A stretch of DNA of 64,000 bases from Tanytarsus gracilentus (Eukaryota; Arthropoda; Insecta; Diptera; Chironomidae), in assembly GCA_038502055.1 (NCBI GenBank), contig JAXRKN010000045.1, forward strand, positions 2,564,501-2,628,500, in the 5' to 3' direction. Position 1 is the first letter of the stretch. The number at the start of each line of letters is the position of its first letter. The notes under the pieces were generated by a model, which saw nothing but the letters and a program-made list of their open reading frames with translations, made no database searches and was not told the origin of the DNA. Positions 9,306-24,200 of the stretch are shown piece by piece. The position numbers and the translations under genes are program-made.

Positions 9306-12300
9306 GTGAGTGTGAAATATCTCTATGTCCATTTCCTGTTTTTTAGCCGCTTAAATTACACTTTGCTCTTTAATTCTTATGTACACTCAAAAAAAACCAT
9401 CAACGCGTGACCAAAAATTAACTTTTTTTCTTGAGAAAGAAAAAGATGAGGGTCGTAAATTTGATTCAAGAACTCGCTTCACCTGTCTCTGCTTCGCTAG
9501 GATGTTATAATAAGAAGCGTTGTTGAATTTGTTCGAGTTTTTTCAAAAAACGAATTAAAAGTATTTTACAATTTTTAGTAAACAAATTAAACCCATGTTA
9601 ATGTCCATGATCTATGCTAAATCATCTTCGAATGTCTTAGGTTATCTGTCATGAAATATCGATTACTTTTCAAGAATATTTCTGGCTGAACTTTATCGTC
9701 CAAAGATTATGAGCGCTCTTGATTCCTAAATAATCAACCCTTACTCAATGTGTAATCCATTCACATGTATTTTTTTTTTGTTTGGAAAAGGGACGGAGCT
9801 TGATTTTGACACATTTGGATCTAGGTGAATGTGAATATTTTCAGGTCATTTGGTTTTATTTAGAGGTGAACATTGTCTTAATTTTTTCTTAATCCTTGCT
9901 TAATACTCTTTCATACTTTTCCTTTAAAAATCACCTGTCGCATTTCTTCAAACAAATCAGAATCACGTGACGAATATTGATTTTCTACTTAAATTAACTA
10001 ATTCATTTAACCTAATGCACTCTAGTTTTTACGGTATCGTGAGCAATGAGTGCTTTAAAAACGTATGGAAGTTGAGGATTTCTCGAGGGAGTTTCAGTTT
10101 ACAAAATTTTAGCTGAAATCACGTAAAACTTTTATGAAATTTAATCTTGAACTTTTCAAACGCACACCAAAGGAAGAAAATTTCCATGAAGATTAGTTGT
10201 CAGAGGAAAACTCAATTTCTTTTACGCAAAGTTAATTTGTGATCCGTTTAAATCCACTCAAAATCCGCTCTCAACTTCCGACAGATTTAATCCCCCGACA
10301 CTTCAATTTCACACATTTGTTGAAGCACATACATGATTCTCTCTGTGGCTAATTCAAAAGCTTGCTTATCAATTGTCATAAATCTTATTGTGGTGCTTTA
10401 TATTAAAACACTCTCATACACTATACTGTACACAATGTTTATTTTATGAACTGATAACTATGCAGAGGAAAATATTTTTCTCTTGTGGATATCATAACGA
10501 TGATAAGAGCAGAAAGAGGCTTGTTACTTAGTAATGAGCTTCTGTTGAATAAATAATAGCGTCAAATAATTACGCAAGGACGTGCTTTGTGCTGTATATT
10601 TTATTTAACAAGATACTTCCATTTTGTTTGCAATATTTACTTTGATGCGGTTCTGTTCTTTGTAAATTCTCTTTTAATTGCTTCCGAAATGACAAACTTC
10701 AACTAATAACATCACAGAACAAATTCCCGAAAGGAATGATTCAAATAAATTGAATTACTTCTTAATTGAATCGCCTTAACAGCGATAGAGAAAAAGCGAG
10801 CATCCGCTCATTCACAAAAGAGAAAAAATACATAAAGCATACATGACCGACGACAAACTGTCCATTGATGATGTCTCGAGGACAATCAGTCAGAAAGAGA
10901 GATGATGATAATTCCATTCCTCAACTAATAAATTTTTGAACATGTTTTAAATGAAAATAATGGAACAAGAGGAATAATCAAAAATGATTTAAGGGGTGAG
11001 AAAGTCAAAAATTTGTTGAAATTTAACTAATAAAAATTAAATTTCTCAAGCAATTTTTAAAATATATTTCATACTTCAATGCGTTTAAAATGTAACGAGT
11101 TAATCCAGAAGAGTCATTTCAACTCAAACAATGGAACCTTTTAACAAACATCAGATTCAATATATAGACATTTTAAAAATAGCCTCCAGTCTCGTCTTCA
11201 GCAAGTTAATTAAGTAAACTTTAATCATCATGGTCTCTCTCTCCATGTTCACATTTTTTTGTCTATATTCATGTTAAAAATAGCTCAATGGCCTGTGGAT
11301 AGAGACGACGACAACATGTGAATGTCGTCTCTATGTGGATGTGTTGGATGGGCATTATTGATGTTTCTATTCCATAAAAAGTTATTCACATGATACCAAC
11401 AACAAGAGGAGAAAAATGTGTCGTTTAAAAATATACTTGTATTGTAATAAAATGAAATTTTTCCATTTCTGAAAGAAGAGTTTTGATATAATCAGTCGCG
11501 CATGGAGTTTGCAAGTCCCTCCAAATGGATTGTTGAAGACTCATTTAAATATGTTGAGTGAATTTTTATGATGGGGAGAAATTTGCTGGGTGTGCGTCCT
11601 TCAAAATCATCATATTTCATTCGACAATGTTGTGAAGAATATTGAGAACATTTAAACCATTTTTTTGCATTTTCATTTCCCTTAAGGATATTCCACCCTT
11701 CCATTTTCATGCCCATTTTCATACATTTACATTTCCGATTCCGCCCCTCTTTACAAAAAGAGTGCGCCTCGATTATCACCCGTGTGTGCCTGTAAATCAT
11801 TTAAGTCAGAATTGAGGAGCGATGGTAATAAAAATTCCAACTGACTCTCTTTTACAACACACTATCCCTCCCTTGCTACATCACACATATTTATTTCTGA
11901 CCGATTAATTAACATCAAAAAATTACACTAAACTTTCTTCTTCCTTTATTCACCTTCTTTTTTTTTGGAACGAACGTGATGGAATGAAAACTGACGCGGC
12001 AGAGTGAAGTTTTATTAATTTTCTGTTATTTTTATGTGGGGGAGTTTTATCTTTTCTATCTTCAGCAAATGACATACACATGACTATAATTTACAGCGAG
12101 TTTGATTGACTCTCCGGTGATATTTTGTTGCTGGAAAGATAAATGAATTAATAAAAAAAAATGGAGATGAGACACAGTGTGGAAGGCAAAAATCAAGGGC
12201 AAAATACTTTTTTATTAACGTTTTTTCAGTATTGCTGACTTGATATTCGATTTTTATGACTAATAATTGCCGAAAATTCAAAATGACTGTTTTATGATAT

Positions 12301-15300
12301 TTTTATGGTCTTGAGAGAGTTAACGAGACAAATATCGCAAATTCAAATATATTTTGATAATTTTATCTGCCATCAATACCCTCTAAAGTGCCAAAATAAA
12401 AGCTTTTAAATCTCGTCGAAAAAAATATTAAAAGATAAAAACCTCTCGATGACTTCCCTTGGTTTGCATTTTTAAATTTAAGAATTATTACCCGCATGAC
12501 ATTTAATTAGAGAATCATTTATTGTTTTTATCGATGCACATTGTAAGCAGGAGATTTCAAACTGCGTCAGTTGATCGTTTTTCTTGTTTAAAAGTCCTCA
12601 GTTAATTAAATTTTAATTAAAGTCTGTTAGAAATACTAAATTAATGAGCGTATTCGAGTTAATTTTAATTGTTATAGGAGTTTAACAAGTGCTATTAATA
12701 AATTTTACATGTGTAAATTTAAAACTAGCTTGAAAGTTCATGAAAACTCTAAAATTTCGTAGAGCCCTATAATTAACCCAAATTCTATCGTAAGTCTGTG
12801 TTCCCTCGTTCAAAAATAAGAGAGTGAGAGTGATAGCGCGCGAGAGTCTCAAAATGCGGATATCCTACTTAATGGCCTAAACAACAAAAATATACAAAAC
12901 ATCATGAGTCACTTGCGCCGACGACCCGAAAAAAAAATTATATATTTTGTTGCGACGAACGTTGTTGATAAAAAAACCATGTCGATGAACTAAATTTTCA
13001 TCTCTAGAGCACATAAATGTTGGATATCGATCTGGGGTGCAAATGAGAGTGCTCGGTTCTCAATAATGCAATAGTAGCTCACCTATAATGCAGCATCTTT
13101 CACTCGCCGCTACTGTTGCGAGTGCATAAAATTAGAACTGTCCGTTATAAAGAGTCTTTCATTCTAGTTCATCATTAATTGCAAGTTGGCGATGCTTTTT
13201 TTCATTTTATATATATGCGCAGAAGATTATAAATGATATTTACAGCGTGCTCTACTCTGTTGGTGATCATCACATAAATTTAAGTATAAACAAACTTCAA
13301 TTACTGTATAAAGGGGGGACACGCAGTATAAAGTACAATGTTGGGAAATATGTTTTTTTCCTGGATTAATATTTTAATGGATCCAATTTAATTTTATTTA
13401 AATCCGCTTTTATTGCTTGTAAAGAATTTAAAATAGTTTTTATGTCATTTTAAATAAAACTCAAAATTATTGAATGCACTTAAAATTAATCCCTAGACAA
13501 TTCATTGCACTCTCTTGAAATCAAAAATATTTTATTTTGCTAAACCAATAAAACGAAGCATTTCCCCACGAGAGATTTGTGTATGGGTTTTCTTCTCTCA
13601 CATGAATTTCACGCGCATATTATTTACTTGTCTTCTTTTATGTAGGGACACTTATTTCCTTCTCTATATAAAGTACATAAATTTATATACTTTGATATAA
13701 CTGAGGTACATGGAAAGATATAAAAAATTATTTATAAGTATCTAGCCCCTTGATTTGTGCAATGCAAAAATACCATTTAATGAGAAGGAAAAAAGATTTG
13801 AATCTCAATCGAAGGTTTTTTTATTGAAAGAACAAAAAAGTTTCGGAAGTTTGAAAGACAAATTAATGAAATGGCTTCCTATTCACATGTTCATACAATA
13901 TGCATTGAATGATGAGAAGGAAGAAGTGTATTGAATTTCTGATTGTACCTCACGTTTGTCTGGGTCATGTGAGTGGCGGAGAGAGTACACACAAAGTATT
14001 TTTTCATGTCCATCAAAGTCAATTTTCATTTTGATCAAATGTCACGAAAAAGCGTTTTGTGTGATGTATGGAATAAAATGGCAGTTTTTTTCACCTGCTC
14101 TTGAAAAAAAAAGTTGTAAGTCTAAAATATACAGACACATTTTGAGTGCACGACGACGATGTCGGTGGTTGTTATAGGAGTTGGAAGAAAAATCACAATC
14201 ATTATAACGCAATCTGCACGGCATGATCTATTTCAATCGATTGAAATAGCTTGTTGTTCACCTTGATGGTCGTGCGCGCAATCAATTCTTTATGAGCTCT
14301 CTCTCTCTCTCATTCAGTTCTGTGTGTCGCTTACTGAATTTACTCTTTTCTTAATATTATTTGCTTCTCTCCTCGCTATATAGCGGCGATGAAGTTGTAA
14401 TTAGGAATATAACGAGTTGGTGCTGCCGACGAAAAAAAAACTTTATACAAACTTAAAATTGGACTTCCTCAACGTGGACACAATCAAAGTCATTTTTTTC
14501 AGTAGTTTTGTTTGCCATCCAAAAATGTATAGCTTGATTGCTTTTTTGTTATGTCAAAATGCATATTTACTCTTTTTTAAAGTGATTCTTCACTTGTCTC
14601 TCAAGGTGTGGGAAATTTATAATGAATTTAATTTTAAGTTACTTTGAGGCAATTTTAGAGCTTAATCTCGAGTTAATAGAAGAGAAAATTGATTAAAGCC
14701 GCTCCTCTTTGAAGAAGCACAGCGATAAATTTGAGCTCAATCTAAATTTACATGCCATTTATTTTCGCTTTAAATCTAGTGCGTATCTTTCTCTTTTAAA
14801 TGGGTGACAAGATTTTTGAACAAAAATTTGCAAAATTTTTTAAAAGCTCTAAAAAGTTTTAAAAATTAAATGAGTCTTATATTCCATGCATCTCAGCTCC
14901 GAGTTTCGTGCCCCTTTAACTAATGCCTCTTTCTACATATAAACTCACTGTCATTATTAACATCTTAACTCAGCTAATAATACAAATTGACGCGCTCCAA
15001 CTCGACTCAATGAAAAGGCGAATGCTTTTAGATTTAATTTACGTTAAATGACATTTTTAAATGTGAATGAGAAGGAAATGCAAATTTTTATTACGTTTCT
15101 CGATTTTACACTCTGAAAGATTTTTTTCTAGAACTTATGAAAATGAATACATTGAAATGCGCTTTTTAAGTCTGATCCTAACTTGTTTTGCAATATTTTT
15201 GAAAAATTTTGGACCGCTACAAAAATAAAAATCAAATTCAATTTTTTTACAAGTGATTTTCAAAACCTTTAATTTAATGCCCTCTAATTTAAACTCAAGC

Positions 15301-18300
15301 TACAATATATGCTTCTAAGACTTAAAATAGAAGAAGAGGAGGATTTAAAAATTTGAATTTAAGTGAGAATCGAGCATAAAATAAGCCAAAATATGCGAAC
15401 CCAAAATAAAGTGTCTTATCAAGTTTTTGACCATTTGATTTAATTTTTTTGCACTTTTGATATTAACTACAGATCATTTTATCAAAACACTGCCTCTGAT
15501 GATATCACAGTAGCTCATTTCGATCTTAAACCATCCGATAAAATTTCACGTTGAAGCCTCTAAAATTCGACATTTTTTTCGATGATTTTCTCGCTTGTAT
15601 CTTCTAAATTTGTTTCTGTAAGAACAACGAATATTATTTTAATCATTTGCTAGCATTGTTTAAGTTTTCTTACCTTTTATTAATTGAAAAATTCAACTTT
15701 TTTAAATTGAACAATTTCACTTCCGACGTAAACAAACTCACTTTCATTCAAAAATATGAAAAACGTTACAAGAAAAATTTTGTAAGCGCTTTGCGTTACA
15801 GGAATGATTTTTACATTTTCTTTAATTAAACGTGAAATTTGAAGGTTAACATTTTTGTTTGTATTTTTCATACATTAAACTCATTTAATGCTATCAGATT
15901 TTTGCAAAGACGTATTTTAAATAGAATCTTATTTGGCCACAATGTGGAAAACACAGATGATTTTTTTTCTCAGCGTCATTCCTGTAACATTTTTAATTTA
16001 ATTTTTCTCAAGCATTCTAAATCATAGGTTTTTGAGAATTTAATGATGTCAAAGCTCAGTTCTTTAGAAATATAATGTGTAACAAAGATTTTATACTTTA
16101 GTGGTTAAAATTTGAGAAAAAAATTATTTACTGAGTCGCCTAACAAAATTTCATTTATTTTCATAGCCTTATATTGTTTTCTCTCTCAGCGTCAGGAAAA
16201 GCAACTTTTATTTTATTATTAAAGTTTTTTTTTCTCTTCTTTAAATTTTTTACGCTTAGATCAAATGATGTGTGGTAGTATCACTTTAGCTCAGATGAGC
16301 ATCAAAGAGGTAGAAAATAAATACAACGAAGATGAAACAAGAACGCGAGAAAAAGACACTTTTGTAGTTTGTTTAGCTGGGTCGAAAGCGATAAAAAAGC
16401 ATCAACAGAGCGAGCGATGAGCATTTGCATTTTTTGTTCGACCAAGGAGTGTAAAAGTTTCAAAGTTTCAATCCCTTGATTAGACACACATGCTCTTCTC
16501 ACATGTCGTGCATGATAATGCCTTTCGGTCATTTAGCTATTTATTTAACAAGTTGCCCCTAGAATAATGGAACGGAATAAATAACAAATAAGTCTGACGT
16601 CGGTACGAAATGACGTCACCTGAGGTAACAAATGAATAAGGCGAAAAAGCTGCGAAGAGAGAAATTAAGATAGGAGAGAAGGAGAGAGCAGAAATGTATG
16701 TGGGCAACAACATTCCACATTTAACTCGATAGTTGTGCATTTGGCGAGCTGTTCGGGGAGAAAAAAGATGGAGAGATAAAAAAATGTTTCTCAAACACTC
16801 TTTACGATTCAGATGAAGGTTCAGAATATATGTAAAATATTTACTCAACAGCTATATTCCAATAATTGAATATACCTGGACCGTGCGAGAATATATGAAT
16901 GGGAGATGGTAGAGGGAAAAAATTTAAATTACATAAAAAACTTTATTGTGCGCACGTATTGACAAAAACTGGAATTTTTAAGCGGCACGGCACATTTTAG
17001 ATGTAAATAAGAAATAACGCTTTATGTATCTGCAACTCCCCGTGAAATAATACGAAAAAAAATTGTACACCGCTTTAAACACCCAAAAAGTGCGCGACTT
17101 ACCTTCAAATACGCGACACATTTCTTCGTGTATAATTCTCTCTGCCTCGTTATACTTTGAGCTCGCTTTCAATCATATTTCGAGTAATTTTCGATTTAAT
17201 TTAGTCGATTAAGAGATTGAAATGCGCCATTGTCAGCTGTTACCGCTGCTTCATGGACTTTATGGACAGTCTTAAGTAGTTTAATGGAGGAATTTCATCT
17301 GGGATTAGTCCGAATTTTACGTAATAGCCAATATATCTAGAAAATTTGCTCATAACTTAAACGAACGGTCGCTGAAAGAAAAAGTTAATAAAAAGCTCAG
17401 GGGTGCATAACTTGGATATTTAAAAATAGTTTTTAAAAAAATATAAAAGATTTTTTATTTAATTAAGAAATAAATTTTAAAAACTTATACACAAGTGTAG
17501 CGCGCCCCTTTGAATTACGGTAAGCTACAAGCGTCGTGGCTAAGACGATGTTGTGGTTTATTGGTGATGCTCTTTCACTCTCGCTTTGGTAACCACATCA
17601 TGAAAACATCATGTGGGAAAATCATTCTTTTTTCTTTTAACAAATGCTTCAACATAACTTCATAAATAGGTTGTTCAACGTTTTCTTTCTTTTTGTGGGA
17701 TTTTTTGTTTTGTAAAAAAGTCCATTAAGGTGTTACATACCTGCCACTAAATTAAAATGTGATCCAATTTGCTCGAAAAAATTCTTTCAACATAACAATA
17801 CGCGCTGTTTTTTTCTGACGAGTGTCTAACAAGTCGACTCTAATTTTTTTAGATGTCAGTGTGACCCCCATCGAAGCCATATGCAAAGCGCAAAAAAAGA
17901 AATCAAAATGTACTTTATATTTAATTGAGAGTCCATTGCGTACATGTTACGTCTTGTTTTCGCATTATTTTGTTGTATCACTTGATTTGATTATTAAAAA
18001 AAGGTAAAGCAATAAAAAAATACAACTTGCTATTGTTAGCGTGTGTTTAATTTGCTCGTGCTGTGTGTCTCTGTCTCACTTCTCGCAATTTAACGTTTAA
18101 AGTAGTCTAGAGCTTTATACCTTAAAGTAATATAGAAGCTCACGACACAGAATGACCAGTCGGGTGTTAAATGTGTGGATTAGAGATTGTTTGCAATGAT
18201 TGTCAGCACAAAAAAATTATGATTAATTTTATGTAGCCTGTCGCTGCATAGTTTGTTGATGCAAGGGGTGATAATTCAAAACTTCAGTAACTTTACACTT

Positions 18301-20560
18301 GCATGAATTCAAGAAATTTAACCTTAACTTGAATAACGACTTTTTATTCTTTTTTTTTCTCTCGGTCTCTAAAACTATTTCTGCTTCTGTTTGATTCGGT
18401 TTACACATGTCGAATTTAATTTGTGGTAGCAGCGGTAACTAGAAAACAATTTGCGGCTCAACAATAATAACACGAGATGTAATTCACTATGGGCATTTTT
18501 ATTGAGTCTCGTATACATCTTTAATTGTACACTTTTTTATGGTCGAGAGCGAAAAATATTTTCGATAGCTTTTTAAAACTAAATTGACAGTATTTGTGTT
18601 ATTTATCGCATCTATAAATATGTGTGTGAATCAGGTGGAATTTTTACACAATGAAATTGTGTCATAGAGCTAACAATTCGATGACATTTTGCATCATTGA
18701 GTCGGCCAAATTGCCTATTTTTAATACTCGAACTTATTGTTTGAAACGCCGCCAAATGACGTGCATTGCGTACTTTATAATTTTCAAGTTTGAAAGAGAC
18801 GCAAATTATGGGGTTCAAACAAAGCCTGTATTGCCAACAGCTCCTCTTCAAATCGCACACCACTTTTTGTTCGCCTCAAATTGAAATTTTTTTTTCTTGA
18901 GTTTTCTTGTTGAATCGATGAATCGGCCATGACGACTTGCTTTTTTTGTACAACTTCGTTGTAACATGTTTTGTTACTTTCGATTTTTCTGTATCTTTAT
19001 CGATGAGCTTCTTCTTGCTCTTTCTATTGTTCTTAAATACATTTTCCCTGCACGACAACGACCACTCGAGCGTGTCGCGTCCAAAATGAAGAGAGTTTAA
19101 ATTAAAGTTTCTTTCTCTCTGCTTATGTCCATAGTTCATCCTCCATCCATATATCGCATTCTTCTTCTTCTCAGTGTTCTTGATCACGCTTCTAATTTCA
19201 TTACACAGCTGGGTGTTCTCCTTGTACTTAAGTGAATGCAGAAGATATGTGTGTGTGGAATAAGAAATTTATGAGTCATTCGAATTTAAATATATATATT
19301 GACTTTCAAATTTTAAATAAAATCTATTTTTATTGAAATTGAATCGGTTAATTTTTCAACGTGGATTTAACTTGAAATCAATAATATTTAATTTTAAATT
19401 TCTTTCGAAAATTTTAATCGACTTTTAACGCTTCAGATTTATTTTTTAAAAAATTTCGATAATTTTAAATTTCTTAAAAATTGTTCAAGAAACTTCTGAG
19501 GAGGCAGTTAGAAATTAGGTGCAATATATTACCTAATTTTTCCTTCATCAGCCCGCGCACGAGCGAGCAAATTATGTGGGAAAATAATGTATGTCACATT
19601 AGTGATTCAGAAAAGTGAAATTGAATAAATTTAATTTACACACAGAACATTGTTTATGAAATATGACGGCTGCGTCGACTAGACTGAGACAATCTCAAAA
19701 ATCTCTTCTAAAATTATTTTTCGCTTCATGATGGGATGGCACGATGTAATTTTTTAATCATCTTCAGTGTCTCGATGGAGTCATGGAGTGCCATCGTCTT
19801 AGTCGTGTAAAGAATCTTCTTTTGGGGGGAAAACCGAGAGAGGCAAGAATGCGCGCACAACATGCATACTATACATACATGTGAAAGAAGATATTAAAGG
19901 AGACAAGCGAATTGCAATAAATTGCACTTCACGTTTATGTATCAGGCCGCGTGTTCATCTCGAGTAAAGAAGAAATTGTAATAAAGTTCAAAGAACTCCA
20001 AACGCGAGACACAGCGAAAGACGAGGAAAAATGTTAATTTTCAATGCTGTTCTTTCCCTGCCTCGTCCGTCCATTCCAAGCGATGTGAAATGAAGCATTA
20101 CGATGTGATTCTCTCTTTCTCTTGACAGTTGATGGACCTTTTGTCATTTCTTATTTTCCATTCTAATGCCTTCCAGGGTCTCTATCTTCCATCCGTTAGT
20201 CATTCAACTCTTTTTTTGGCTTGATAGATTTAATAAGTATTTGATTGGTTCGGTGAAAGCTCATCGAAGGTCAATTCCTTTCAATCCGATTAAAGAAGCA
20301 CTTTTTATGATTTCTTGCATCGAGTACATGATCATGTTAAAAAGAGAGCGAAGCGTAAATTAAATTAAACAGAATTTCCTTTTAAGTTGAAGCGACAATT
20401 CAAAAATAAAGTTCTCGATACTTTTAACGTCGCTATAAAAAGTCTTTAATAAAAACTTTTCGATTGCCACCCACAGTTTAATTCTTCCCTCTTTATTAAT
20501 CACCTACAACATTCTTGAATGTCACTAATATGATTTTATTTTATGTTCCTCCATTTACAG
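9306..20560 (+). other. Putative long first intron of Shank; no gene seen
   Basis: About 11 kb of AT-rich sequence without protein-like frames, without the HINE-like repeat and without recognisable tRNA or rRNA. It holds one 22-bp perfect palindrome (14228-14249). Leader introns of neuronal genes often hold enhancers, but none can be pointed to here. Confidence 0.4.
14228..14249. repeat. 22-bp perfect palindrome
   Basis: The half-site CTATTTCAATC is followed directly by its reverse complement, centred on a ClaI site (ATCGAT). No flanking gene structure explains it. Confidence 0.6.
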
Positions 20561-21204
20561 CTCTCTGAAATTCCCATCGCAGTGGCTAGAAGGCAAATGA
20601 ACGAGTGTTGCTGTTGTTGGAGTTGTGGAGTAATTGGATTAGATTCAAAGACTGATTTCACGAAATGGATTTTTCTCTCTGAACATAACGTACACACACG
20701 CCTGAAGTAGGCATTAAAAAAAAGTGTAGAGAGAGTCAGGAGAGCGAGGAGAAGAAAACCAGATATTTAACAATTTAGCCTCAATTGAATAATCAATAAA
20801 GTGCAATAAGCATAAAGTGAACGAAGTAGATAGAAAAACATACAAAACCGAAAACGAACATAAAGAAATTTTAATGAGGAAGAAAAGTGAAAAAAATTTA
20901 CACAAAATTCACCGCGTGTGAAGTTATAGAAAGAGAAAATTGTGCTGCGCTTCACTAAGAATAGAAGAAAAGAGCAACAAATTTGTTGAAAGGAAAAATT
21001 TCTTCGGACGAGAGTGAAAAGAGAAGTGAGAGATGGAAAATTGTGTAATAAATTTAACAAGTGGGCTAACCATCTCAAGTGCTGCTCACACTAAATGATT
21101 GATAGAGTAACAAAAAAACGAACATAAGTTTTATATTATTTTTTTTCGGTGAAATTAACAAGTCAAGTAAAATATTTGGATTGGAGAAAATAACATAGAA
21201 AAAA
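20561..21204 (+). other. 5' UTR part of the first Shank coding exon
   Basis: A CCATTTACAG acceptor at 20551-20560 opens a purine-rich stretch leading to the ATG at 21205. That stretch has no long frame of its own. Assigned as leader because the coding exon has no nearer acceptor of equal quality. Confidence 0.4.
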
Positions 21205-24200
21205 ATGAGTAATACAGTGATGCAATTTGACGATGATGAACCGCCACCGGAGGCACCTCGAGAGGGTTATGTGTTGTGTCGGATTCACGTACCCGAACTC
21301 GATACTTACAAGTGTCTTCAATTTCCCGTCGATAAATTAATATGGGATGTGAAGCAGCAAGTTCTGGCATCATTGCCAAAGGTAAGCAGAATATTTCTCA
21401 TTTACATGATGATATCATAGAGAACCCATAAACATAAGGAATTTCAAAAAAAAACATGAGAGGATCATTACGGACATTTTTGAGTAAAATTAAAAATTAT
21501 AACAACATATTTATTTTTCGAAAATCATACAAATTCCTTCTAAATTTATTGAAAAATTCCCGCAAGCATCCAATTTACGAAAGAGAGCCACACGCGAGTA
21601 CAGCAACACTGTAATTGAAGAAAATATAGCACTTTCCACCCTTCTTAATTTGATTTATTTTTCGTGATGTAAAATTTCCTTGTTAACGCGTCAATCGAGT
21701 TCACTCTAGATTTTGCCTGTACTTTTTTGCCACGACGACAACAACCGAGAGGGATTGAGTTGCTCAAAAAAAATATCACAGCAACAAATTATCGATTTAT
21801 TCAACTAAAATGAACACATGAAAAAATATAACGCGATAACTCGTTGCCATATAGCTTAAGTAGTGAATGACATGCAACGTTACATCTGAATGAATCCCCC
21901 TGAAAATGAAAATTTCTTTCCTCTTCGTTGCCTTTCCTCTTTTTGCGGGTGAAAATTTGTGAAAATGCCAACAAAAATTTTCTTAATATTATTATTTTTC
22001 ATGTTGTTGATGGTTTAAAAGAAGAAGAAATTCTTCATGATCATAATTGCGTAACAGGCGAACCTTTAACTTCTTCTTCTTCTTTTTTACTTTCTTTGTG
22101 CTTATTATTTCATCCATTGAGTCGTGGCTTTTTAGTTCAAAATTAAATATACATAGTGCTTCGCTTCTTGGACTAATTCGTGATATTACTTCGTCGATAA
22201 TTGCAATAATGGTCATAATTTGCGCGCACTCTGCTAACAAGACGGTCATTTCGCTAATTATGTAACGGATTAGAATATTTGGGAAGCTTTTATCGACTTT
22301 GATTAGCATTCATCGTCATTTTCGGCGACGACTATAAAAAAATTTTAGATCAAGTTTCATTGTAAGCAAATTCCGTTAGAATTTTTTCTCGAGAAATTAC
22401 TTTGTAGACATTTTATGGTTTAAAAGGAACAAACATGCATCACGACATCATGGCGTGTCAATTAAAATACAATTTTAGCAACATTTCATTGATTTCATCT
22501 GAACATTACTGTAGCCTATAATTACAATAATTATTTTGTGTGCGCTCATAAATAAATTTAATTTTTTTTTGTTTCGCGCAATCACTCCAAACACATTGCA
22601 CATGTTTTTCTCTCAAATAACTATATTTATTAATCTATGCAAATTGTTCGCATTCATTATAGCTTTTTTTTCATGTCACGTTCAATAGTTTTTCTCAAAG
22701 CCTCAATATATCTCTTAGTGTGTCCATTTGCGGCGTGTGCAATAATTACATTACATCCAATCTGTCGGTGAGCAATTACGTAAAAAAGATTGTCATGTGT
22801 GCTCACACTCGAAAAAATATATATACATGCTTAATTCGATATCAAAAGGTAGAAAGATGATGAATAGAGTAGAGAGAGACATACTTAAAAGAGCGGCGAT
22901 GATGATGATGTAATGAGAGAGTCTTCTGCCGCTCTTAAAGCACGAACTGCACTCATCAGTCTTTAGATAAATCATATATTCATATTTCTTGCAGACTACT
23001 TTTCATTTGATGTGAAGCTGACAGTCGATAAAATGCATCATCATCAACCGTTTCTACTCATAAGTGCAAGGGATGAAATTTCTTATGGTTAAAAATATTT
23101 AAATTATAAAATCTCTCTTAAATATTTAATCTCACAAATCAAAAGATTAAAATTAAATCCGCCGAATTTAAAACTGTTCGATGCCTTGCTCTTATAAAAA
23201 CTGATACTAATGATGTCTCACGTATCTACAGAGTCCATTATAAAGTCGAAAAAGAGGGGGAGATGGTGCTAAAAAAATGGATGATAGCAGTAACGGGTTT
23301 TTCTTGATGATGTGCGGCTTAAGTCATTTGGAGTGCACTTCATGTTCCACCACACATGCCTTAATACGAAATCTCGTTTGTTACACATTTTTCTCATTTC
23401 TCGCTTCATTTTTTTTCGTTGATTATCTTCAGGCGAAAAATACCGAAGAACTCGAAGTCGGTACAATTACCTTGCATTCCAGAAATGCTTCGACCAACTG
23501 GCTCATTTCATGCCTTTAATAGATGAATGAAAAAATGTTTCTTCTATCGCGTATCTTAATTTTCGGCTCTCTTCAATCCACCGCTTGTAATTGGGATGTA
23601 AAGAAACAAAAATAAACAATTTTTCATCTCCTCCTCGAGGGGATTAGCCTAGAATATATCAGAAAGTACCGAAGATTGATGGCCCTTATGAGAAATTTAA
23701 TCCGGACTTTATCGCAGATTAGTGTGGTGATTTTTTAAACTTGAATAGTGGGTCGATTTCAAGGTCTCACAGTTTCCCACAAGGGAATTAAAATTTTTCA
23801 TGCATTCTCTTTCGCCCTCCCCCATGGTGGTTATCAATAAATAATTATACTTTAATATGAGATTTTTTTTCAAACGATCAAAAAAAATTCCTATAAACCT
23901 CGCGATATGATCTCTGTGAGTGATTCTGATGAAACGCTATTTTTTTGTTTATTGTTCTTTCATTATAAATATAAAAACAAGATGGGTCTGCAAACGGCGT
24001 TGCCATTTCCAATAGCTCCGCTGTCTTAGATTAGTACCCCATAGTTCTGAAAAATGGACATTAGTGGCACTCCTGGCCGACCATGATGGACATTCCTCAA
24101 AAATCGTCAATGTCAATCAATTCCTGATGCAATGACGAGTTCAACGACATACATGAAGCCATAGTTCTGAAAAATGGACATTAGTGGCACTCCTGGCCGG

